DNA of 11,633 nucleotides from JBIOUF01 sp044866695 (GTDB lineage: Bacteria; Actinomycetota; Actinomycetes; Propionibacteriales; Nocardioidaceae): assembly GCA_044866695.1 (NCBI GenBank), contig JBIOUF010000098.1, positions 1 through 11,633 on the forward strand. Direction: 5' to 3'. The position numbers were made by a program, and so were the translations under genes. This document shows, piece by piece, positions 1 through 5,479 of this stretch. Each line of letters starts with the position of its first letter. The stretch's first letter is position 1. Below the pieces are notes generated by a model that saw only the letters and a program-made list of their open reading frames with translations, was not told where the DNA came from and made no database searches.

Positions 1-111
1 AGGCTCCGCGCCCGCGACCCTGGGGTCAGTGGGGCCAGGTCCCCGGTCCTGGGCCGGGAGGGTGGATCCAGGCCTACTGCGCCGGCTGCGCGGCGCGGCG
101 ATGATGAGGGC
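1..111. other. Left-edge leader before the sensor kinase gene
   Basis: No gene can be assigned with confidence. The segment contains small GC-rich inverted repeats: gaccc at 16-20 with gggtc at 23-27, and ccagg at 35-39 with cctgg at 48-52. They could be an operator or the tail of an upstream terminator. A frame ending with TGA at 102-104 could be the last 33 codons of an upstream gene, but all three plus frames have similar third-position GC, so coding is not supported. The frame of the downstream kinase is also open to the window edge without an ATG, GTG or TTG. Confidence 0.3.
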
Positions 112-1260
112 ATGGAGGGGCTGGCCCGGCGGCTGCGGGAGACCGGGTACGCCGCTGCCCAGGTGCTGCTCTTCGTGCCGGTGCTGCTGGTGCTGCTGCT
201 GTTCGTGCTCTCGGCGGCACTCGTCGTGGTGTGGGTGGGGATCGCCCTGCTCTTCGCCGTGGTCCCGGCGGGACGACTGCTGGCCCAGCTGCACCGCAGG
301 ATGGCCGCCGACGTGCTCGGCGAGCCGGTGCCGGCGCTCTACCGGGAGACCCGCGGCCTGAACCCGGCGCGCCGGCTGCGCCAGTGGGCCGGCGACCCGG
401 CCACCTGGCGCGACCAGGCGTGGGCGGCGTACTCCTCCACGTTGGGCTTCGTGCTCTCGCTGCTGGTCGTGCTGCTCGCGGCCGGGGTGGTGACCTGGCC
501 GGTGTGGTGGTACGCGACCGGTCCGACCATGCGCGCGAGATCGGTGCTGGACCGGCTCCTGCTGTCGCGCAGCCCCACCGAGGTGCTCGAACAGCGGGTG
601 CGGGACCTGCGCCGGTCCCGCGAGGTCAGCGTCGACCACGCGGCCGCGGAGCTGCGCCGGGTCGAGCGGGACCTGCACGACGGAGCGCAGGCCCGGCTCG
701 TCGCGCTCGGGATGAGCCTCGGCATGGCCGAGGAGCTGATGGAGGCCGACCCGGGGGCCGCGCGGCGGCTCCTCGACGAGGCGAGGGCGACCACCACGGC
801 CGCGCTCGGGGACCTGCGCGCGGTCGTCCAGGGGATCCACCCGCCGGTCCTGGCGGACCGCGGCCTGGTCGGGGCGGTCGAGGCGCTGGCGGTCGACCTT
901 CCGTTCGGCGTCGACGTCGTGGCCGACGTGCCGGGACGGGCGCCGGCCCCCGTCGAGTCCGCGGTCTACTTCGCCGTCGCGGAGTGCCTCACCAACGCCG
1001 CGAAGCACGCCCACGCGTCGCGCGCCTGGGTGGAGCTGCGGCACGCCGACGGGGTGCTCTCCGCCCGCGTCGGTGACGACGGCCTCGGCGGGGCGAGCGC
1101 GGCGGCGGGAAGCGGTCTTCGCGGCGTGTCGCGGCGGCTCCAGGCCTTCGACGGCACGATGAGGGTGGCCAGCCCGGCCGGTGGGCCGACGACGATCACC
1201 TTGGAGGTGCCGTGCGCGTTGTCCTCGGAGAGGACCACGCCCTCCTCCGGGAGGGGATGA
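112..1260 (+). CDS. Two-component sensor histidine kinase (HisKA_3 family, membrane-bound)
   Basis: A 382-residue membrane kinase that probably autophosphorylates on His and passes the phosphate to the regulator encoded next to it. The N-terminal part (about 15-135) has hydrophobic helices at about 17-54 and 108-135, separated by a cytoplasmic stretch with 'DPATWRD' (95-101). This is the layout of the actinobacterial 'putative sensor' domain (PF13796 type). The dimerisation/phosphoacceptor segment reads 'RRVERDLHDGAQ' with His189, the HisKA_3 (NarL-type) signature. The ATPase domain follows, with N-box 'ECLTNAAKH' (291-299), G1 'GDDGLGG' (321-327) and G2 'GSGLRG' (333-338). The start is uncertain: GAGGG at 106-110 is only one base from the ATG, and the frame is open upstream to the window edge. 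The signal sensed cannot be told from sequence. The gene overlaps the regulator gene by 49 bases, so translational coupling is likely. Confidence 0.9.
   Translation: MEGLARRLRETGYAAAQVLLFVPVLLVLLLFVLSAALVVVWVGIALLFAVVPAGRLLAQLHRRMAADVLGEPVPALYRETRGLNPARRLRQWAGDPATWRDQAWAAYSSTLGFVLSLLVVLLAAGVVTWPVWWYATGPTMRARSVLDRLLLSRSPTEVLEQRVRDLRRSREVSVDHAAAELRRVERDLHDGAQARLVALGMSLGMAEELMEADPGAARRLLDEARATTTAALGDLRAVVQGIHPPVLADRGLVGAVEALAVDLPFGVDVVADVPGRAPAPVESAVYFAVAECLTNAAKHAHASRAWVELRHADGVLSARVGDDGLGGASAAAGSGLRGVSRRLQAFDGTMRVASPAGGPTTITLEVPCALSSERTTPSSGRG
1203..1207 (+). promoter_or_regulatory. Ribosome binding site for the response regulator, inside the kinase gene
   Basis: GGAGG lies four bases before the GTG at 1212. 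It supports that GTG as the start even though it makes the two genes overlap by 49 bases. Confidence 0.6.
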
Positions 1261-1853
1261 CCCGGCTGCTGGAGGGCCACGGGCTCGAGGTGGTCGCCGC
1301 GGTGGACAACCTGCCCGGCCTGGAGCGCGCGCTGCGCGACCCCGCGGCCGAGGCGGCGGTGGTCGACGTCCGGCTCCCGCCGACGTTCACCGACGAGGGG
1401 CTGCGCGCTGCCATCGCCGTACGACGAGCGCGGCCGGGGTTCCCGGTGCTGGTCCTCTCCCAGTACGTCGAGCGGCTGTACGCCCGCGAGCTCCTCGAGG
1501 ACGGACGGGGGTCGGTGGGGTACCTGCTGAAGGACCGGGTCTCCGACGTCGCGGACTTCGTCGGCTCGCTGCGCCGGGTGGCCGCCGGCGGGACGGTGCT
1601 GGACCCCGACGTGGTGGCCAGCGTGATGCGGCGACGCCGGGCCGACCCCCTCGGACGCCTCACCGCGCGCGAGCGCGAGGTGCTCGCGCTGATGGCCCAG
1701 GGCCGCTCGAACACCGCCATCGCCGCCCGGCTGACGGTGTCGGAGAAGGCGGTGGCCAAACATACGACCAGCATCTTCACCAAGCTCGACCTGCCCGTGG
1801 ACACCGACGACAACCGCCGCGTGCTCGCGGTGCTGGCCTTCCTCGAGGTGTGA
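1212..1853 (+). CDS. LuxR/NarL-family two-component response regulator
   Basis: A 213-residue transcription regulator that should be phosphorylated by the kinase encoded just upstream. The receiver domain (1-120) shows the acidic pocket E7/D8, phosphoacceptor Asp52 in 'AVVDVRLPP', the switch residue Ser83 and Lys107 in 'GYLLKD'. The LuxR-type helix-turn-helix covers about 147-206, with 'LTAREREVLALMAQGRSN' and recognition region 'VSEKAVAKHTTSIFTKL'. The start is GTG at 1212, inside the kinase gene, preceded by GGAGG at 1203-1207 with a four-base gap. Length and domain order are usual for the family. The target genes are unknown. It ends 19 bases before the convergent ptsI stop codon, with no obvious terminator between, but nothing else ties the pair to sugar uptake. 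Confidence 0.93.
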   Translation: MRVVLGEDHALLREGMTRLLEGHGLEVVAAVDNLPGLERALRDPAAEAAVVDVRLPPTFTDEGLRAAIAVRRARPGFPVLVLSQYVERLYARELLEDGRGSVGYLLKDRVSDVADFVGSLRRVAAGGTVLDPDVVASVMRRRRADPLGRLTAREREVLALMAQGRSNTAIAARLTVSEKAVAKHTTSIFTKLDLPVDTDDNRRVLAVLAFLEV

Positions 1854-1872
1854 GCGGTGCCCGTGGCCGCGG

Positions 1873-3627
1873 TCAGCTGCCGGCGACGCGGGCCTTCGCG
1901 AGGACCTCGCGGACCGCCTCGCGGGCGGATCGCGGGTCGGTGGCTCCGAGGGCGGCCTCGGCGGCGTGCTCGCAGTCGTCCATCGTGATCGAGGCGATGG
2001 TGGCGCCGACCGGGCGCACGGCCGCGCTGGCCATGGACAGCGACGTGACCCCCATGCCGACCAGCGCAGTGGCCAGGGTGGGGTCGGCGGCCGCCTCTCC
2101 GCAGACGCCGACCGGCTTGCCTGCCTGCTTGCCCGCCTCGGCCGTGATGGCGATCAGCTGCAGCACGGCGGGCTGCCAGGAGTCGGTCAGATGGGCCAGG
2201 TCGGTGGCCATCCGGTCCGCCGCCATCGTGTACTGGGTCAGGTCGTTGGTGCCGATCGACAAGAAGTCGACCGTCTCCAGCATCTTGGGGGCCAGCAGCG
2301 CGGCGGAGGGGATCTCGATCATGATGCCCGCCTTGAGGTCGCGGGCGCGCACCTTCTCGGCGAAGTCGTCGGCCTCGGCCACCGTGGCCACCATCGGCGC
2401 CATCAGCCAGGTCTCGGTGCCGGTCTGCTCGGCGGCCAGGGCGACCGCGTCGATCTGCCGCTCCAGCAGGCCCGGGTTGTCGAAGGACAGCCGCAGCCCG
2501 CGGACGCCGAGAGCCGGGTTCTCCTCGTGCTCCTTCGTCGCGAACTTGATCGGCTTGTCCGAGCCGGCGTCGAGGGTGCGTACGACGACGTACCGGCCGG
2601 CGAACGGCGCCAGCACCTCGGCGTACACCTTGGCCTGCTCCTCGACCGACGGCTCCTCGTTGCGGCTCAGGAAGCACAGCTCGGTGCGGAACAGGCCGAC
2701 CCCCTCCACCGGGCCCTCGGCCGCCTTCGCCGCCGACTGCCCGTCGGCCACGTTGGCCAGCAGCTTCACCGGCGTGCCGTCCCGGGTGGTGCCGGGGCCG
2801 GCCCAGGCCGCCAGCGCCGCGCGGGCGCGCTGGTCGTCGGCGACCCGGCGGGCGGCGTCGGTCTCGTCCACGTCCGTCGCGACCGTCCCCGCGGCGCCGT
2901 CGAGCAGCACCCGGGTGCCGGCGGTCAGGGTCAGGGCACCGTGCACCCCCACGACGCAGGGCAGGCCGAGCTGGCGCGCGATGATCGCGGTGTGGCTGGT
3001 GGGGCCGCCCTTCTCCGTCACCAGGCCCACCACGACCCGCGGGTCGAGGCCGGCGGTGTCGGCCGGGGCGAGGTCCTCGGCCACCAGCACGGACGGCTCC
3101 CGGGGCGTCGGCACGCCCGGCTCCGGCTCGCCGACCAGCCGCGCCGTGACCCGCTTCTCGATGTCGCGCAGGTCGGTCACGCGCTCGGCCATCAGCCCGC
3201 CCATCTGGGCGAACAGGCCGGCGAACTGCTCCACGGCGGCGTGCAGTGCGGTCAGCAGCGAGTCACCCCCGGTGAGAGCCTTGCGCACCGTCGTGCGCAG
3301 CCCCTTGTCCCGGGCCAGGCCGGCGGTGGCCGACAGCACCTCGGCCGCGGCGCCGCTGGCCTCGGCCGCGCGCCGGGCGAGCCCGTCGGCGACCTGCTCG
3401 ACCGCCGCGTCGAACCTCGCCATCGCCTCGTCCACGTCGGCCGGCGGCGCTGCCTCGAAGGCGGCGATCGCGGCGAGGGACACCTGGGTGCTGGCCAGGG
3501 CGACGGGGGCCCAGACCACGCCGGGGACGACCGGGGTCCCGGACAGCGTCGGCGCGGCGGCACCCGCGCCGCCGGAGGGGGGCGAGGTCGGGTCGGGAGC
3601 GGCTGGTGGGTTCTCAGGGCCGGGCAT
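1873..3627 (-). CDS. ptsI: Phosphoenolpyruvate-protein phosphotransferase (PTS Enzyme I)
   Basis: Cytoplasmic Enzyme I, which takes phosphate from PEP and passes it to HPr, the first step of all PTS sugar uptake. The protein is 584 residues from the listed ATG. Visible marks: 'LSGTPVVPGV' at 28-37, where family members normally begin; the HPr-binding helical region at about 45-165; active-site His212 in 'GGPTSHTAI'; PEP-binding arginines Arg314 ('VGLFRTE') and Arg350 ('VVVRTLDAGSDK'); the metal-binding 'IEIPSA' (437-442); 'SIGTNDLTQYT' (457-467); and Cys509 in 'VCGE'. An extra stretch of about 27 Pro/Ala/Gly-rich residues precedes the usual start. A GTG three codons upstream (first base 3636) has an AGGA five bases before it, a better ribosome site than any for the ATG. 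I list the ATG as the shorter, cautious call. The gene is divergent from fruR and shares its control region. It ends 19 bases from the convergent regulator gene. Confidence 0.96.
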   Translation of the reverse strand: MPGPENPPAAPDPTSPPSGGAGAAAPTLSGTPVVPGVVWAPVALASTQVSLAAIAAFEAAPPADVDEAMARFDAAVEQVADGLARRAAEASGAAAEVLSATAGLARDKGLRTTVRKALTGGDSLLTALHAAVEQFAGLFAQMGGLMAERVTDLRDIEKRVTARLVGEPEPGVPTPREPSVLVAEDLAPADTAGLDPRVVVGLVTEKGGPTSHTAIIARQLGLPCVVGVHGALTLTAGTRVLLDGAAGTVATDVDETDAARRVADDQRARAALAAWAGPGTTRDGTPVKLLANVADGQSAAKAAEGPVEGVGLFRTELCFLSRNEEPSVEEQAKVYAEVLAPFAGRYVVVRTLDAGSDKPIKFATKEHEENPALGVRGLRLSFDNPGLLERQIDAVALAAEQTGTETWLMAPMVATVAEADDFAEKVRARDLKAGIMIEIPSAALLAPKMLETVDFLSIGTNDLTQYTMAADRMATDLAHLTDSWQPAVLQLIAITAEAGKQAGKPVGVCGEAAADPTLATALVGMGVTSLSMASAAVRPVGATIASITMDDCEHAAEAALGATDPRSAREAVREVLAKARVAGS

Positions 3628-3641
3628 GGACGCCACGATAG

Positions 3642-3645
3642 TCCT
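3642..3645 (-). promoter_or_regulatory. Candidate ribosome binding site pointing to a GTG start for ptsI
   Basis: On the minus strand AGGA is followed by five bases and a GTG whose first base is 3636, in frame with ptsI and three codons before the listed ATG. From the ATG the same AGGA is 14 bases away, too far to be typical. The true start may therefore be the GTG. Confidence 0.4.
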
Positions 3646-3669
3646 GGGCCAGACCTCCCTGCTGCCCCC

Positions 3670-3698
3670 TTGACAGCCAACATGAACGTGCGTAGAAC
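3670..3698 (+). promoter_or_regulatory. Sigma70-type promoter for the fruR-fruK-fruA-ptsH operon
   Basis: TTGACA at 3670-3675 is a perfect -35 consensus. It is followed by a 17-base spacer and TAGAAC at 3693-3698, a four-of-six -10 match. This would start transcription near 3704-3706 and give a leader of about 43 bases before the fruR ATG. The segment is clearly richer in A/T than the surrounding DNA. No comparably clear promoter was seen for ptsI on the other strand. Confidence 0.6.
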
Positions 3699-3712
3699 AA
3701 CCCAAACGCACG
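3687..3712. promoter_or_regulatory. Inverted repeat over the fru promoter, candidate FruR operator
   Basis: CGTGCGT at 3687-3693 and ACGCACG at 3706-3712 form a perfect 7-bp inverted repeat with a 12-base centre. The half-site centres are 19 bp apart, close to two helical turns. The repeat covers the -10 box and the expected start, where a bound repressor would block transcription. It lies beside the gene for a DeoR-type regulator, a family that commonly controls its own operon. That FruR is the protein bound here is an inference. Confidence 0.45.
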
Positions 3713-3748
3713 CAACTTCTTACACGATGCGGGTCCTGACGGAGGGAC

Positions 3749-4516
3749 ATGTACGCGGAGGAGCGCCAGCAGGCCATCACCACGTTGGTGGCCGAGCGGG
3801 GTCGGCTCTCCGTCGCCGACCTGGCCGAGGCCTTCGACGTCACGACCGAGACCATCCGCCGCGACCTGTCGGCGCTCGAGCGGACCGGGCTGCTCCGGCG
3901 GGTCCACGGGGGCGCGGTGCCCGCCGCGGCGCTGACCGTGCTGGAGTCGGCGGTCTCGGACCGCGACCGGGCCCAGGCCGACGAGAAGGACCGCATCGCC
4001 AAGGCGGCGGCGGACCTGGTGCCGCGCGACGGCGGCAGCATCGTCCTCGACGCCGGCACCACCACCGGCCGGCTGGCCAGCCGCCTGCCCCGCGACCGCC
4101 GGCTCACCGTCGTCACCAACTCCGTGCCGGCGGCCGTGCGGCTGGTCGGCAGCCCCTCCATCGAGCTGTACCTGCTCCCGGGCCGGGTCCGCCGCACCAC
4201 CCAGGCTGCCGTCGGCGAGCAGACCGTGGCCGCCCTGGAGCGGCTGCGCGTCGACGTGGGCTTCCTGGGTACCAACGGCATCACGGTCGCACACGGTCTG
4301 TCGACGCCGGACCACAGCGAGGCCGCCGCGAAGCGCGCGATGGTGGCCGCATCCCACCGGGTGGTGGTCCTCGCGGACTCCACCAAGCTCGGCGCCGAGC
4401 ACACCGTGCGCTTCGCCGAGCTCGAGGAGGTCCACGTGCTGGTCACCGACTCCATGGCCAGGCCGCGCGACGTGTCCGCGCTGGAGTCCCGAGGCATCGA
4501 AGTGGTGGTGGCATGA
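3749..4516 (+). CDS. fruR: DeoR-family transcriptional regulator of the fructose operon
   Basis: A 255-residue DeoR/GlpR-type regulator, probably repressing the fru operon and perhaps divergent ptsI, with a sugar phosphate (most likely fructose-1-phosphate) as inducer. The N-terminal winged helix-turn-helix has 'LSVADLAEAFDVTTETIRRDL' (20-40), followed by the family's 'GLLRRVHGGAV' (47-57). The sensor domain has the DeoR_C ligand motifs 'DAGTTT' (101-106), 'TN' (123-124), 'GTNGI' (174-178), Lys195 and 'DSTK' (210-213). The start ATG is preceded by GGAGGG at 3741-3746. Its stop overlaps the fruK start as ATGA. It is the first gene of the operon, so it probably regulates itself. The family is certain. 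The fructose role is inferred from the operon and from the equivalent Corynebacterium gene order. Confidence 0.92.
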   Translation: MYAEERQQAITTLVAERGRLSVADLAEAFDVTTETIRRDLSALERTGLLRRVHGGAVPAAALTVLESAVSDRDRAQADEKDRIAKAAADLVPRDGGSIVLDAGTTTGRLASRLPRDRRLTVVTNSVPAAVRLVGSPSIELYLLPGRVRRTTQAAVGEQTVAALERLRVDVGFLGTNGITVAHGLSTPDHSEAAAKRAMVAASHRVVVLADSTKLGAEHTVRFAELEEVHVLVTDSMARPRDVSALESRGIEVVVA

Positions 4517-5469
4517 TCCTGACGCTGACGCCCAACCCGTCCATCGACCGGACGATCGGGCTCTCGTCGACGCTGGTCCGCGGCGGGGTGCTCCGCGCGG
4601 AGGAGGCGTTCTCCCAGGCCGGCGGCAAGGGCGTCAACATCAGCCGGGCGGCCGTCGCGGCCGGGGTCCCCACCATCGCCGTACTGCCGGCCGACCGCGA
4701 CGACCCGTTCGTCCTCGAGCTGCTCAGGGACGGCATCGACTGCCGACCCGAGCCGCCCGCCGGACCGGTCCGGATGAACATCACGCTGACCGAGCCCGAC
4801 GGCACCACCACCAAGATCAACAGCCCCGGGGCCGTGGTCGACGAGGCGTGCCTGGAGCGGCTGGCCACCGCCGTCACCGAGCGGGCCCGGAACGCCGACT
4901 GGGTCGTGCTGGCCGGGTCGCTGCCGCCCGGCGCGCCGGAGTCCTGGTACGCCGTCCTCGCCGAGGCGCTCACCGCGACCCCCGCCAAGGTGGCGGTCGA
5001 CACCTCCGACGCGCCGCTGCTGGCTCTCGCGGACCGCATCGAGACCGCTCGGCCCGACCTGATGAAGCCCAACGCGGAGGAGCTCGCCTTGATGACCGGC
5101 CTCGACCCCGAGGCCGTCGAGGGAGACCCGGCCGCCGCGGCCGCCGCGGCCGCCCGGCTGGTGGAGCGCGGCGTGCGCACCGTGCTGGCGACCCTCGGCG
5201 GCGCCGGCGCGGTGCTCGTCGACGACCAGGCCGCCTGGTTCGCCTCTCCGCCGCCGACGACGGTGGTCAGCACCGTCGGCGCGGGCGACTCCAGCCTCTT
5301 CGGCTACCTGCTCGGCCATCTGCGCGGCGCCGAGCCCCAGGACCGGCTGCGCCTTAGCGTGGCCTACGGCAGCGCCGCAGCCGGCCTGCCGGGCACCACC
5401 ATCCCGACTCCCGACCAGACCCACCCGGACCTGGTCGAGGTCACCCGGCTCCACCTGTCCCACACCTGA
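4513..5469 (+). CDS. fruK: 1-phosphofructokinase
   Basis: A 318-residue PfkB-family (ribokinase fold) enzyme that uses ATP to turn fructose-1-phosphate, made by FruA during import, into fructose-1,6-bisphosphate for glycolysis. Evidence: the N-terminal 'TLTPNPSIDRT' typical of 1-phosphofructokinase and related kinases, the first PfkB signature around 'GGKGVNISRA' (37-46), and 'KPNAEEL' (185-191). The second signature 'TVGAGDSS' (254-261) contains the catalytic Asp259 and the GAGD anion hole. It overlaps fruR by four bases (ATGA) and is 10 bases from fruA, so the three are one transcription unit. A run of eight alanines (207-214), coded by a repeated GGCCGCCGC DNA unit, lies in a variable surface region and is not expected to disturb activity. 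A tagatose-6-phosphate kinase is a less likely alternative given the neighbours. Confidence 0.95.
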   Translation: MILTLTPNPSIDRTIGLSSTLVRGGVLRAEEAFSQAGGKGVNISRAAVAAGVPTIAVLPADRDDPFVLELLRDGIDCRPEPPAGPVRMNITLTEPDGTTTKINSPGAVVDEACLERLATAVTERARNADWVVLAGSLPPGAPESWYAVLAEALTATPAKVAVDTSDAPLLALADRIETARPDLMKPNAEELALMTGLDPEAVEGDPAAAAAAAARLVERGVRTVLATLGGAGAVLVDDQAAWFASPPPTTVVSTVGAGDSSLFGYLLGHLRGAEPQDRLRLSVAYGSAAAGLPGTTIPTPDQTHPDLVEVTRLHLSHT

Positions 5470-5479
5470 GGAAGCCTCT

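Noticed and set aside
1..104. C-terminal end of an upstream gene ending with TGA at 102-104
   Set aside because: Third-position GC is similar in all three frames and the translation shows no recognised motif, so the call could not be supported.
3679..3690. Cra (LacI-type FruR of enterobacteria) binding site because of TGAAC near the promoter
   Set aside because: The regulator here is DeoR-type and unrelated to Cra, and only a short half-match is present.
1966..4512. Long plus-strand open frames opposite ptsI and through fruR
   Set aside because: They give Gly/Arg/Ala-rich nonsense with no family motifs. Only the last part, from 4513, is real and is fruK.
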